Shown: positions 17,629 through 27,537, counted from the stretch's first letter. The stretch is DNA of 64,000 nt from Clostridiales bacterium (GCA_003343705.1 QAKR01000010.1:1-64000); one strand, 5' to 3'. Program-made: numbers and translations. The notes: generated by a model not told the origin, from the letters alone.

Positions 17629-17785
17629 CTATTTATATCTCCTTATTAAAGCAGTGTATAAAGTCCACACTGCACAGCAATTGCGGGTAACTTATAATAT
17701 ATGAACATTATACTTTATACTTCTTGCAAGTTGTCGCAAGCTTCTGTTACCATGTTCAAAATTTATATAAGTCTAAAGGCTGTTA
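17629..17785 (-). promoter_or_regulatory. metG leader region
   Basis: On the minus strand it has a hairpin (GCAGTGT...ACACTGC, about 17651-17672) just before the AAGGAG ribosome site, and a TATAAT-like element further upstream without a good -35. No T-box antiterminator (TGGNACC) is visible, so regulation is undefined. Confidence 0.35.
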
Positions 17786-18418
17786 TCAGCCTATATCTGC
17801 TGTATAAAGTTTTGCAGTCTTACCGTTTTTAAGTGTTACAGTTTCAAGTTTGAGGCCGCGCCCCATCTGTGCAAGAGTTTCAGCTTCAAGACGGTTTTGC
17901 ATATGAAATGCAGAATATTTTTCGTCGTTTATAAGTGCAATTACTTCATATTTTCCGCCTGCATTAAAATCTGTAATTTCTTTTATTGCCATTTTAGGAT
18001 TTTTAATATCTGTTCCGCTTTCATAAAGCGAATAATCACTGCCATATATGATATATATACCACTTATACCAATATCGTTAATGGATACTGTAATATAAAG
18101 TGCATTATCCGAAGCTTTAACAGGCTCTGCAAGACAAACATTTTCTTCACGACTGTTTATTATATTAACGTAAACTTCATCGCCGTCTTGTATTTTAAAA
18201 AGAGGGTTAACTCCGAAGTTTTCAAGGTTTGCAGAAATTTTTGTTGCTCGTCTTTCATCTGAACGTTCACGAATAGTATCGCAAAAACAGTCTTTAATAT
18301 ATTCAAAAACAGCGTCGTTTACAGTTTGCGCACGGCCGTTCTGATTATACATTTCATTAACTTTAATACCGGACATACATACCATTTTAATTAATGCTTT
18401 AACTACGTTTGTTTTCAT
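17786..18418 (-). CDS. Unknown protein, 210 aa
   Basis: A soluble protein without signal peptide or membrane segment; I recognise no domain. The N-terminal ~65 residues are helical and charged (RERSDERRATK); the central part is beta-rich (DGDEVYVNI, DNALYITVSI, SGIYIIYGSDYSLY). It begins one base after the cysteine desulfurase gene ends (18420), so it is translationally linked to nifS, rmuC and pcrA. Coding quality is good, with even codon use. The operon does not fix its role. Confidence 0.6.
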   Translation of the reverse strand: MKTNVVKALIKMVCMSGIKVNEMYNQNGRAQTVNDAVFEYIKDCFCDTIRERSDERRATKISANLENFGVNPLFKIQDGDEVYVNIINSREENVCLAEPVKASDNALYITVSINDIGISGIYIIYGSDYSLYESGTDIKNPKMAIKEITDFNAGGKYEVIALINDEKYSAFHMQNRLEAETLAQMGRGLKLETVTLKNGKTAKLYTADIG

Positions 18419-18419
18419 A

Positions 18420-19520
18420 CTATTTACTCCTAATAAGTTTATTTAATGCATTGTGCAAGTTTTCAAGAAGTATACCAATTTCAATTTCAGTATTATATTC
18501 CGAAAAGCTTATTCTCAATGAATTTTTTTGATAACGCTCAAGTCCCAGTGCTGAATATACATACGATGAGTGTTTTGAAGAGCATGCTGAACCGGTTGAA
18601 ATATAAATTTCGCTTTGAGATAAGAAATGTACAATATTTTCGCCTATATAATCTTCAAAAATAGCGTTAATTATATATGGTGAGGCGTCCTGTGGTGAAA
18701 TTATTTTTCCGCCAAAATTTTCAAGTCCTATTTTTGTTTTATCACATAACGTTTTAACTATAGAATAATTGTTTTTAATGTTACAATTTTCCACAGCGGC
18801 TGCAAAAGCTAAGGCACCCGGCACATTTGAAGTGGATGAAAACAACCCGTTTTCCTGCCCACCACCGTAAATTACCGGCTTTATTTTTATGCCCTTTTTA
18901 ATATAAAGTGCGCCTATTCCTTTAGGTGCATGAACCTTATGCCCTGAAAACGAAGCCATGTCGACTGCTGAATAATTAAAAGGTTCTTTCATAAAACCCT
19001 GAACCGCATCAGTGTGAAAAACAGCCCCCGTCCCGCTTTTTTTTATGACGTTTGCAAGATCATTAAGGGGAGAAACTGCACCGGTTTCATTGTTGACGTG
19101 GCAAATACTTACAAATACAGTGTCCGGTGTTATTGCTTTTTGCAAAAGTTCCGGTGTTATTTTACCGTTTTCAGGCTTTAAATATATAACGTTTAGATCT
19201 TTTAAATTCTTAAAGCATTCCAGAACTGCAGGATGTTCAAACGCGGTTGTTATAACCGTTTTTCCTTTTTTATTTTTTAAAAACCCGCAAATTGCAAGAT
19301 TGTCCGCACAGGTTCCCGATGGGGTAAAATAAATTTCATTTGATCTTACACCTGCAGCTTTTGCAATGATCTCACGGGCGTTTTCAAGTGCAGTTTCAGC
19401 TTTAAAACCTGCCGAATGAAGAGAGGCTGGATTTGCATAGTTTTTACAAAAAGCCTCGTTAGCTGCTTTTACAGCTTCGAGACAAACTTTTGTTGTTGCT
19501 GCATTATCAAGATATATCAT
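18420..19520 (-). CDS. Cysteine desulfurase, NifS/IscS family
   Basis: 366 aa PLP enzyme. N-terminus IYLDNAATT is the family hallmark. The PLP lysine lies in FSGHKVHAPKGIGALY (~188-203) and the active-site cysteine in STGSACSSKH (~310-319), giving a short loop typical of group II/NifS-like enzymes. It takes sulfur from cysteine as a persulfide for thiolation of tRNA (ThiI at 13876-15039) or for Fe-S assembly. ATG at 19520 preferred over TTG at 19523, with GGAGACA upstream. The start overlaps the end of rmuC by 14 nt. Confidence 0.9.
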   Translation of the reverse strand: MIYLDNAATTKVCLEAVKAANEAFCKNYANPASLHSAGFKAETALENAREIIAKAAGVRSNEIYFTPSGTCADNLAICGFLKNKKGKTVITTAFEHPAVLECFKNLKDLNVIYLKPENGKITPELLQKAITPDTVFVSICHVNNETGAVSPLNDLANVIKKSGTGAVFHTDAVQGFMKEPFNYSAVDMASFSGHKVHAPKGIGALYIKKGIKIKPVIYGGGQENGLFSSTSNVPGALAFAAAVENCNIKNNYSIVKTLCDKTKIGLENFGGKIISPQDASPYIINAIFEDYIGENIVHFLSQSEIYISTGSACSSKHSSYVYSALGLERYQKNSLRISFSEYNTEIEIGILLENLHNALNKLIRSK

Positions 19521-20688
19521 CAATGTCTCCGTCTGTTAAACTTTCACTTTCGGAGTCTGCTTCCACATCACGCAGGCTTCGTATTATCATATTTGTTCTT
19601 GTTCCTATTAGGCGGTCAAGCTCTTCATCTGCACCATGGTACTTCTTTTTAACCTTTTCCAGTGCATCGGAAAATTTAATAAATTCAGACTTGACTGAGG
19701 AAAGAGTTTTTGCAATATTAGCTGAATATTTTTCAATGGTTAAAGTTTGGAACCCCATTTGCAAGCTGTTAAGAAAAGCAGTTATCGTTGTAGGTCCGGC
19801 GACGGTTATATTATATTTTTGTGAAAGTTCATCAACTAAAGCTTCTCTTTTAACTACTTCAGCAAAAAGACCTTCTGTAGGCAAGAACATAATTGCAAAT
19901 GCTGTAGTTTGAGGAACATCAATATATTTTTCACATATACTTTTTGCACTGTCTTTTATAAATCGCTCAAAAGCGGTATCTGCACTTTTTTTGCGGCAAT
20001 CGTCTCCGCTATCGTATGCATCAAAAAGCTCAGTGTATCTATCCATTGGGAATTTTGCATCAATAGGCAACAGAACATATTTATTATCCTCGTCTTTTGA
20101 TGGAATTTTTATAGCAAAATCCACAAGCTCGTTGGACCCGTTTTTTATTTTTAATTGTTTTTCATATTTACCGCTGAGTGTTTGTTCTAGTATTTTTTCA
20201 AGCTGCACCTCGCCCATAACACCTCGTGTTTTTACATTTGTAAGGGCTTTTTTTAAGTCTCCTACATTTGTGGCGAGCTCTTGCATTTCACCCATACTTT
20301 TATTAACACTTGAAAGTTGTTCATTAATTGTCTGGAAAGCTTTTTGTACTTTCTCTTCAAGAGTTTTTTGCAGTTTTTCATCAACAACACCCTGGATTTC
20401 AGAAAGTTTTTTTTCATTACTTTCCTGCAACCGTACAAGTCGTGTTTCTGTAGTTTGATTAACTTTTTCAAGCTTTTCCGAAACATCTGAAAGAGCGTTC
20501 CTCATTGCCCTCGTTTGGGCCTCATCAAGGTTACGAAGATTTTCATTTATACTTGCTGTAATGTTTCGAGATACTCTGTCAAGTTCGTCGCGGTCGTCTT
20601 TTCTATTGTTTTTTATAAGTATTGTAATACATAATACTATAAGTATTAATAGTAAAAAAATAATTCCGAAAAGCAAGTAAGCTTCCAT
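19507..20688 (-). CDS. rmuC: DNA recombination protein RmuC family
   Basis: 393 aa. Residues ~1-27 form one membrane anchor, then a coiled coil (~30-130, rich in E/K/L/N), then the RmuC nuclease-like domain (~130-360: GEVQLEKILEQTL, DAKFP, DVPQTTAFAIMFLPTEGLFAEV). RmuC proteins limit inversions at short repeats and have a PD-(D/E)XK-like fold. Encoded between pcrA and the cysteine desulfurase with tight spacing. Confidence 0.9.
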   Translation of the reverse strand: MEAYLLFGIIFLLLILIVLCITILIKNNRKDDRDELDRVSRNITASINENLRNLDEAQTRAMRNALSDVSEKLEKVNQTTETRLVRLQESNEKKLSEIQGVVDEKLQKTLEEKVQKAFQTINEQLSSVNKSMGEMQELATNVGDLKKALTNVKTRGVMGEVQLEKILEQTLSGKYEKQLKIKNGSNELVDFAIKIPSKDEDNKYVLLPIDAKFPMDRYTELFDAYDSGDDCRKKSADTAFERFIKDSAKSICEKYIDVPQTTAFAIMFLPTEGLFAEVVKREALVDELSQKYNITVAGPTTITAFLNSLQMGFQTLTIEKYSANIAKTLSSVKSEFIKFSDALEKVKKKYHGADEELDRLIGTRTNMIIRSLRDVEADSESESLTDGDIDDIS

Positions 20689-20703
20689 ATTTACCTCTTT
20701 TCT

Positions 20704-23061
20704 TTAATTTATTATATCCATTTTAGCAAAGTTAGCCATCAGCTTTTTTGTACCGACTTTTGCGAAATCAACTGTTAAAAGGGTATCTGAAGACATCTCC
20801 GTAACGGCTGTTATTACGCCGTCTCCGAAAGTTGGGTGGTTAACTTTCATATCAACTGAGTATGATATTTTTTCTTTTTTATTTTCCTGTGCTACCTGTT
20901 TGGCAACCGCTCCGAAGCCTGCTAAAACAGATGTACGTTTATGAGGTTTTTCACGAACTTCAACAGCTTGTTTTTGAGGTACAGGCCGTTTGACGGTTTC
21001 TATAAGCTCAGGCGGAATTTCTTTTAGAAATTGAGACGGGAAAGAAGCTCTTACTGTACCGTAAGTCATACGTGAACGAGCTGAAAGAATATATAAAGAT
21101 TCTTTAGCACGTGTTATTGCAACGTAACAAAGTCGGCGTTCTTCTTCAATTCCTTGTGGTTCGGTTGCAGACATTGCAGAAGGGAAAAGACCTTCTTCAA
21201 AACCGGATATAAAGACTGTATTGTATTCAAGCCCTTTTGAGCAGTGCATGGTCATAAGAATAACAGCATCATCATTTTCATCGAGGCTGTCAACAGCACT
21301 GACAAGAGCAGTTTCTTCAAGATAGTGTTGTAGAGTAGGCTCGTCCGAATTTTGTTCAAAAGTAACAATTGAGTTCATAAATTCGTCCAGGTTTTCACGA
21401 CGCTGGGCACGTTCACGCATGTCGTATTCACGTAGCATTTGGTTATATCCTACAGCTTCAAGCATATAGTCATAAAGCTCAGAAATTTTCATATGCTCAC
21501 TTTTCACTTGTAAATCTTCAATTATTTGTACAAACCGCAAAAGTCGGTCCTGTACACGCTGAAGTTCCGGAAAGTCTGCAGCATGCTTCATTACATCAAA
21601 AAACTTCATATCGTTTAATGTAGCAAGCTCATCTATTTTAGTAAGGGTTGTATCCCCTATCCCTCGTTTTGGTTCGTTTATGATACGTAAAAGGCGTGTT
21701 TTATCATTAGGATTTCTTATAACGTTCAGGTATGCCAAAACATCTTGAATCTCTTTACGTTTTAAGAAGGCAAGCCCTCCGAATACACGATACGGAATTC
21801 CGTTACCTTTTAAAGCAAGTTCAATTGAGTTTGACTGTGAGTGGGTCCGATAAAGTATACAGAAATCGCTATATTTTAAACCTCTGGTAGAAATTCTGCG
21901 TAATATTTGGCCGGCTATGTAATCAGCTTCTTCATGTTGAGAAGAAAGATTGTAATACTTTATTTTATTTCCTTCTCCGTTTGCCGTCCATAACCGCTTG
22001 CCTTTACGTTCGGTATTATTACCGATTACACTGTTTGCCGCATCAAGAATTGTTTGAGTTGATCGGTAATTTTGTTCAAGCCTTATAACTTGTGCATCTT
22101 TAAACTGTTTTTCAAAACTTAAAATATTATCAATGGATGCCCCCATAAATTTATAGATACTCTGGTCGTCGTCACCTACCACACATATATTTCCACCGCT
22201 TGATAAAAGAGAAATAAGCTTATATTGCAGCGGGTTAGTGTCTTGGTATTCATCGACCAATATATATTGAAATCTTCTATGCAGTTTTTCTCGTATATCT
22301 TCAAATTTATCCAGTAATTTAACTGTAAAGAATATTAAATCATCAAAATCAAGTGCGTCTGCTTGGGCAAGGCCTGCCTGGTATGTTTCATATATAAAAG
22401 CAAGTTTAGGGAGTGAAGGCTCTTTAAACTTTGTATCAAATTCTTCCGGTGAACAATAGGCTGTTTTTGCTTTAGATATAATTCTTTTAACCATTTTTGC
22501 ATTGTATTTATCCGTAAGCTCGTTTTCTTTAATTATCCGTTCCAGAAGTTTAATACTATCCTGTTCGTCGTAAATAGTAAATGAATTTTGCATACCTAAA
22601 AGATTAATATATGAACGTAAAATCCTTACACATGTAGAGTGAAATGTCAAGGCCCATAAATCAGAAACTGAAATACCGAAGAGTTTTTCTATTCTTTCGC
22701 GCATTTCTCCTGCAGCCTTGTTTGTAAATGTTATTGCCAAAACATTTTTAGGTAAATAGGGTTTAACACTCATCAATGAAAAATATCTATCACTTTTTCT
22801 GAGATCTTTGTTTTTTAAGCATTCTTCAAGGAACAAGATATCGTCCTTATCGACTTCTTGTTCCCCGTTGTCTATGTAAGAACAACCGTATTTTAATAAA
22901 TAACCAATCTTATTTACAATTACGGTTGTTTTTCCGCTACCTGCCCCGGCAAGTATTAAAAGAGGCTTGCCAGTAGCAAAAACAGCCTCCTTCTGGACAG
23001 GATTCAGGCTTGAATATTCATCTTCTAAAATCTTCCTACGTATGTCTGCTAAAACGGTCAT
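20704..23061 (-). CDS. pcrA: ATP-dependent DNA helicase PcrA/UvrD
   Basis: 785 aa SF1A helicase. Walker A is GAGSGKTT (~38-45); motif II is VDEYQDTNP, motif III GDDDQSIYKFMGA, motif IV region QNYRST, motif V/VI in MTMHCSKGLEY and VAITRAKESL. The C-terminal tail (~725-785) has the Tudor-like segment (MKVNHPTFGDGVIT) that in PcrA contacts RNA polymerase. One oddity is an extra ~45-residue insert after motif I (~55-100: DNGEQEVDKDD...). Translocates 3' to 5' in repair and replication restart. Its own promoter lies at 23092-23120. Confidence 0.95.
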   Translation of the reverse strand: MTVLADIRRKILEDEYSSLNPVQKEAVFATGKPLLILAGAGSGKTTVIVNKIGYLLKYGCSYIDNGEQEVDKDDILFLEECLKNKDLRKSDRYFSLMSVKPYLPKNVLAITFTNKAAGEMRERIEKLFGISVSDLWALTFHSTCVRILRSYINLLGMQNSFTIYDEQDSIKLLERIIKENELTDKYNAKMVKRIISKAKTAYCSPEEFDTKFKEPSLPKLAFIYETYQAGLAQADALDFDDLIFFTVKLLDKFEDIREKLHRRFQYILVDEYQDTNPLQYKLISLLSSGGNICVVGDDDQSIYKFMGASIDNILSFEKQFKDAQVIRLEQNYRSTQTILDAANSVIGNNTERKGKRLWTANGEGNKIKYYNLSSQHEEADYIAGQILRRISTRGLKYSDFCILYRTHSQSNSIELALKGNGIPYRVFGGLAFLKRKEIQDVLAYLNVIRNPNDKTRLLRIINEPKRGIGDTTLTKIDELATLNDMKFFDVMKHAADFPELQRVQDRLLRFVQIIEDLQVKSEHMKISELYDYMLEAVGYNQMLREYDMRERAQRRENLDEFMNSIVTFEQNSDEPTLQHYLEETALVSAVDSLDENDDAVILMTMHCSKGLEYNTVFISGFEEGLFPSAMSATEPQGIEEERRLCYVAITRAKESLYILSARSRMTYGTVRASFPSQFLKEIPPELIETVKRPVPQKQAVEVREKPHKRTSVLAGFGAVAKQVAQENKKEKISYSVDMKVNHPTFGDGVITAVTEMSSDTLLTVDFAKVGTKKLMANFAKMDIIN

Positions 23062-23091
23062 TTAATGCACACCTTTTTTTGTATTATATAT

Positions 23092-23120
23092 ATATTACAC
23101 TATTTTGACAGAAATTGCAA
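23092..23120 (-). promoter_or_regulatory. Promoter for the pcrA-rmuC operon
   Basis: On the minus strand: TTGCAA (23115-23120), 17-nt spacer, TAATAT (23092-23097), about 31 nt upstream of the pcrA start. Confidence 0.6.
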
Positions 23121-23281
23121 TAGGTAAAAAGAACATTTTGCCGAAATGTATATAATGTTGTTTTAATAAAAACAAAGAATTGATAATAAGGATTATTTTA
23201 CTTTTTATACATTTTTAGTATAAATAGCCTTTTCTGCGGAAAAATGTAAATAACCGATAAATCTTAATACGGAGAAATAGT

Positions 23282-23977
23282 ATGAGAAAAAAAATTACAA
23301 AAATCATATCTCTTTGTCTTGTTTTAATCATAGCCTTTGCAGTTATCCAGACAGTTGTTTATAACTATACTTCACAAACGACTCTTTCAAAATACGGCTC
23401 TCGCGGTGAAGAAGTTAGGGAAATTCAGACAAGGCTTAAAAAATGGGGTTATTACAACGGTAACGTAGATGGTATATACGGGTCTCAGACAAGAGATGCC
23501 GTTATATGGTTTCAAAAGAAAAACGGGCTTTCCGCTGACGGGATTGCAGGACCTAAGACCCTTGCTGCAATGGGGATTTTTATGAACAGTTCTTCATCTT
23601 CATCCTCTTCATCCAACCGTCAAAACGATATAAATTTACTTGCACGACTAATATCTACTGAAGCAAAAGGTGAAATCTATGTAGGACAAGTTGCTGTTGG
23701 TGCAGTTGTTTTAAACAGAGTAAAGCATCCATCTTTTCCAAACACTCTGTCAGGCGTAATTTATCAACCCGGAGCATTCTCAGGAGTAAACAAATCGTCT
23801 TGGTATCAAACAGTGCCGGATAGTTGTTATAAGGCTGCAGAAGCAGCAATGAACGGCTGGGATCCCACCGGAGGCAGTGTATATTTTTATAATCCTAAAA
23901 AAACCTCAAATGCATGGCTCCATTCTTTACCGACAACAGCGGTTATAGGTAATCATGTCTTTTCTAAAGGAAAATAA
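23282..23977 (+). CDS. sleB: SleB-type spore cortex-lytic enzyme
   Basis: 231 aa. Signal peptide/membrane anchor (~1-28), a peptidoglycan-binding PG_binding_1 domain (~33-92: GSRGEEVREIQTRLKKWGYY), a serine linker (SSSSSSSSSNR, ~103-113) and a CwlJ/SleB hydrolase domain (~115-231: LLARLISTEAKGE, QVAVGAVVLNRV, GAFSGV). SleB is a lytic transglycosylase that degrades spore cortex peptidoglycan at germination, so this is an endospore former. ATG at 23282 has a GGAGAAA ribosome site. I saw no certain sigma-G box upstream. Confidence 0.9.
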   Translation: MRKKITKIISLCLVLIIAFAVIQTVVYNYTSQTTLSKYGSRGEEVREIQTRLKKWGYYNGNVDGIYGSQTRDAVIWFQKKNGLSADGIAGPKTLAAMGIFMNSSSSSSSSSNRQNDINLLARLISTEAKGEIYVGQVAVGAVVLNRVKHPSFPNTLSGVIYQPGAFSGVNKSSWYQTVPDSCYKAAEAAMNGWDPTGGSVYFYNPKKTSNAWLHSLPTTAVIGNHVFSKGK

Positions 23978-24129
23978 AATATATTAAAAAAATTAATGCC
24001 CTGTTTTATATAGACGGGCATTAATTTTTTACTTTTATAGTTAAAAACCTAAATAATTTTCACGTTCCATCTTTATTTTTCCGAAAATATATGTTACAAT
24101 ATAAATATAAAATTTGGGGAGGGTCTTTT

Positions 24130-24837
24130 ATGCCAAAAACCATTTATGTTGTAGATGACGAAACAAATATACGAGAAATAGTTCGTTCGTATATTGAAAA
24201 AGAAGGTTATACAGTTAAAGAATTCGAGTGCGGTGAAGATGCTTTAAAGGCGTTTGCAACCGAAATGCCGGATATGCTTATAATTGATATTATGATGCCG
24301 GGAATGTCCGGTTTTGAGCTTTGTAATGAAATACGTAAGAAAGCTAATACACCTATAATTATTGTTTCAGCACGCGACGAGGAGCTCGATCGAATTCTCG
24401 GAATAGAGATGGGCGCAGACGACTATATGATGAAGCCTTTCTCACCTCGTGAATTAGTTGCAAGGATTAAAGCTGTTTTCCGCCGTGTTGATGGCATGAT
24501 GAAAGAAAAGGATTCAGGCGTTTTACCTAACTGCCGAGACCTTAAAATATATCCGGTTGAACGTAAAGTAGTTAAAACAGATGCTTCGGGCGAAACCGAA
24601 ATTCAGTTTACCGCAATGGAGTATGATTTTCTATATTTTATGGTAATAAATAAAAACAGAGTGTTTACAAGAGATCAGTTGCTTAAAAACATCTGGGATT
24701 ATCAATATGTCGGAGATACCCGCGCAGTGGACGATCTGGTTAAGCGTATACGCAAAAAGCTTGATAATGCAAATATGGATTTCGGTATTGAAACAGTATG
24801 GGGTTACGGATATAAGGTGACGGATAAAGTTGAATAA
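24130..24837 (+). CDS. OmpR/PhoB-family response regulator
   Basis: 235 aa. ATG at 24130 is preceded by GGGGAGGG; the upstream in-frame ATG at 24091 lies in the promoter region. The receiver domain (1-120) has the acidic pair (VDDE), phosphoacceptor Asp in IIDIMMPG (~54) and Lys in MKPFSP (~104). The C-terminal winged helix binds DNA (EYDFLYFMVINKNRVFTRDQLL, then RAVDDLVKRIRKKL). It is translationally coupled to the sensor kinase by an 8-nt overlap. Signal and targets unknown. A weak TTTATT-17-TACAAT promoter lies at 24072-24100. Confidence 0.93.
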   Translation: MPKTIYVVDDETNIREIVRSYIEKEGYTVKEFECGEDALKAFATEMPDMLIIDIMMPGMSGFELCNEIRKKANTPIIIVSARDEELDRILGIEMGADDYMMKPFSPRELVARIKAVFRRVDGMMKEKDSGVLPNCRDLKIYPVERKVVKTDASGETEIQFTAMEYDFLYFMVINKNRVFTRDQLLKNIWDYQYVGDTRAVDDLVKRIRKKLDNANMDFGIETVWGYGYKVTDKVE

Positions 24838-26287
24838 GATAAATGAAAAAATAAAAAGACATTTACCGCATTTCGGTATTCAAGCGAAATTAACGCTTAT
24901 TTTTATGTTATTAATCATAATAATAGGCGGAATTTCGCTTGGATTCGTATCATTTTTTATGGAAGATTATGTAATAAATGCCGTACAACGGGATTTACTT
25001 GATAACACAGATAAACTAACAAGATATTATCTTAATTTTGCAGGATATGATTATACATTGGATACGATGTTTGATATGGTTGCAGATAAGAACTATTCTT
25101 TTGTTATTTTAGATGAAAAAGGTGATTATGTCGACAGCCGTGATGCTGGGGCACTTAAGCGAGTTTTTTCGGATATTGAAAAACAAGCTCCGGGCGCACT
25201 TTCCCAATTTGTTATAAAAGATGGCACAAAACTCGTTAAAATAGAAAATCGTGCATTTATCATGTGTACACAAAGGATGACCATAAACGGCTACACAGTA
25301 GGATTCCTTGTTCTCCTTACACCTCTTTCAAACTATACATTCGCCTCAACTCCGATAAGCTTATATTTCTTTGCAATTCTTGTGGCGTCGGTTCTTGCTA
25401 TCCTTATAGCAACATTTATGGCAAAAACAATAACTTCTAACATAAAACGCCTTAAAGTTCGGGCAAATCTTTTAGCAAATAGGCGCTTTGATGTTGATGT
25501 CCCAATAACTGCAACCGACGAGGTCGGTGAGCTTGCCGCATCTATTGACGAAATGGCAAAAAGCATACAGGAATACGACAGTAATCAAAAGGTATTTTTA
25601 CAAAACGCATCACATGAACTTCGAACACCACTTATGTCGGTACGCGGATATGTAGAAGGAATAAAAGACGGGGTTTTCGAAGATACTGATGAAAATTTGG
25701 ATCTTATATTAGCACAGGTTTCTCGCCTTGAAAAACTGATAAACGATGTTATGTATCTTTCAAAAATTGAAACGGCAGATGGGATGCTTAAATTTAGCAA
25801 TGTTAATATTCAGGAAATAGTCGATGAATCATTTGACCGTGTTATGGGTATCTCAATTGCAAATAATATTAATCTTAAAAAGATAAATTTCCAAAACATT
25901 GACATAAATGCAGACAGTGAAAATTTAAAAACAGCCATAACAAATATTCTTTCAAATTGTTTACGATATGCCAAAACAGAAATAGAGGTTATTTTGAATG
26001 TTTACCCTCATAATATTTCTATTACAATATCTGACGACGGTCCCGGTATAAACCCGGAAGAATTGCCTCATATTTTTGAACGCTTTTACAAAGGTAAAAA
26101 AGGTAAATACGGGCTTGGTCTTGCAATAGCAAAAGCGGTTGTTGAAGGACATAAAGGTCAAATCTATGCTTATAATAAAAACCATATTTCAGATGATATT
26201 GATTCGATTCAGACCGGCGCTGTGTTTGTTATAACATTACCAAGAGAAGAAAAAAACATAAAAAAGAATTTTGAGCTTTCGAAATAA
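24830..26287 (+). CDS. Sensor histidine kinase
   Basis: 485 aa, starting at TTG 24830 with AAGGTGA nine bases upstream; no in-frame ATG occurs soon after. Membrane segments at ~21-43 and ~175-196 flank an extracytoplasmic sensor region of about 130 residues. A HAMP domain (~197-250), then the phosphoacceptor H-box SHELRTPLMS (~263), N-box LSNCLRYAK (~375), and the G boxes DDGPGINPEE and GLGLAIAK of the ATPase domain. It phosphorylates the regulator encoded just upstream. Sensor domain unassigned; its position after sleB does not prove a sporulation role. Confidence 0.93.
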   Translation: MNKINEKIKRHLPHFGIQAKLTLIFMLLIIIIGGISLGFVSFFMEDYVINAVQRDLLDNTDKLTRYYLNFAGYDYTLDTMFDMVADKNYSFVILDEKGDYVDSRDAGALKRVFSDIEKQAPGALSQFVIKDGTKLVKIENRAFIMCTQRMTINGYTVGFLVLLTPLSNYTFASTPISLYFFAILVASVLAILIATFMAKTITSNIKRLKVRANLLANRRFDVDVPITATDEVGELAASIDEMAKSIQEYDSNQKVFLQNASHELRTPLMSVRGYVEGIKDGVFEDTDENLDLILAQVSRLEKLINDVMYLSKIETADGMLKFSNVNIQEIVDESFDRVMGISIANNINLKKINFQNIDINADSENLKTAITNILSNCLRYAKTEIEVILNVYPHNISITISDDGPGINPEELPHIFERFYKGKKGKYGLGLAIAKAVVEGHKGQIYAYNKNHISDDIDSIQTGAVFVITLPREEKNIKKNFELSK

Positions 26288-26361
26288 ATTAAACAATATT
26301 TGCAGGAATGATTAACAGATTTAGTGAACGTTAAAAACAAGTTCGGCACTAAAGCATTAAT

Positions 26362-26400
26362 AAAAAGCTTGAGACATTGATCTTAGGTCTCAAGCTTTTT
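26362..26400. terminator. Bidirectional terminator
   Basis: Perfect 14-bp arms (AAAAAGCTTGAGAC / GTCTCAAGCTTTTT) with an 11-nt loop and T tracts on both sides, between convergent genes ending at 26287 (+) and 26437 (-). Confidence 0.9.
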
Positions 26401-26436
26401 TTATGATTGTTATTTAAAATTATTTTTAATTAAATA

Positions 26437-27537
26437 TTATTTTTGAAGTTCATAATGCATAATAAGTAATACAGCATCATTATAACTTTGTACTCCGCTT
26501 TCTACTCCTTGAGCTTTTATGAAAGCATCATTAACGTCATCAGAAGCATCCATAATCTTTCCTTCAAACTTTTTCCAGTAGTCATTTACATGATGCAAAT
26601 CATTTTTTACCTTATCAGATAATAAAGAATAAACTTTATTATAAAGTTCTTTATCAATAGAATAAAGTTCATTTGATAAGGATGTGAATGCAAACAGATA
26701 ACCTGAATAACGATAATCCGCATTTTCTGAATTTATGCAAGAAATATATGCAAAAAAGTTACATTCATCTTCTCGTGCAAATCCGCAAGTATGCGCAAGT
26801 TCGTGGGCAGCATTCATAGGAATACGGCACTCCGGAACATCTGTATTTACATTTGGTTCGCAAAACAGAGGCATATACAGCCCACATATACCGGTATATG
26901 ACCACAAAGGAGAGATCATAACACTTTTTACACGAGACTGCGGTATAAAAAGAAATTCATATTCAGGAACAATATTTTTATAACCGTTTTTAGCATCTGC
27001 CAGGGTGTTTTCCAAGCTTTTTGAAAAAGTCATAAAACCGTTTTCATCCTCGTTAGTTTTAAGGCGTTCCAAATTTGCTTTTTCTGCCATTTCTTTACAA
27101 ACAGAATATATTTCCTGGGATGTAAACATACGATTATTATCATACCCCATAAGTTCATACGCTGAATGTCTGTAAAAATTTACGCCGTGCATAAGCATAT
27201 AAAGTAAAAACGCAAAAGAGAAAACCCCTAAGCAGGAGTATAAAAAAGATCTGAATTTTAACTTTTTCATAATCATTAAAACAATACAGATAATTATAAC
27301 TGCAATTAAAACATACAGCATAACTTCAGTAAGAGAAAAAGGAATAAGCCCGGAGAAAAAGCCTATAATATGTGATAAAACAATAAATACACCACGAGAA
27401 AAAAAACCTTCCACCATATCCGGAAAGAAAGGTGAAATAGCACAAAGAAGGATCCCTAACCCGAGTGGAATTAATAATAATAATAAGACCTTCGGATTAA
27501 ATTTTATTTTTCTGTTTCCCTTTTTTTTCTTTGACAT
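26437..27537 (-). CDS. DUF3810 family membrane protein with zinc-peptidase-like HExxH
   Basis: 366 aa from ATG 27537, chosen because GGAGGTG lies at the correct distance (GTG 27546 would overlap it). Three membrane segments (~20-120) precede an extracytoplasmic C-terminal domain with AAHELAHTCGF (HExxH zinc motif, ~240-250) and a downstream Glu (EDECNFFAY), consistent with a gluzincin-type site. DUF3810 proteins are membrane-bound and of unknown role. This one probably acts as a zinc hydrolase on envelope proteins; that is inferred from the motif alone. Confidence 0.8.
   Translation of the reverse strand: MSKKKKGNRKIKFNPKVLLLLLIPLGLGILLCAISPFFPDMVEGFFSRGVFIVLSHIIGFFSGLIPFSLTEVMLYVLIAVIIICIVLMIMKKLKFRSFLYSCLGVFSFAFLLYMLMHGVNFYRHSAYELMGYDNNRMFTSQEIYSVCKEMAEKANLERLKTNEDENGFMTFSKSLENTLADAKNGYKNIVPEYEFLFIPQSRVKSVMISPLWSYTGICGLYMPLFCEPNVNTDVPECRIPMNAAHELAHTCGFAREDECNFFAYISCINSENADYRYSGYLFAFTSLSNELYSIDKELYNKVYSLLSDKVKNDLHHVNDYWKKFEGKIMDASDDVNDAFIKAQGVESGVQSYNDAVLLIMHYELQK

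Noticed and set aside
17629..17785. T-box or S-box upstream of metG
   Set aside because: No TGGNACC motif, no antiterminator or SAM-binding core, and the leader is short.
23160..23281. Sigma-G promoter for sleB
   Set aside because: Several AT-rich candidates exist but none has a clear -35/-10 pair with correct spacing.
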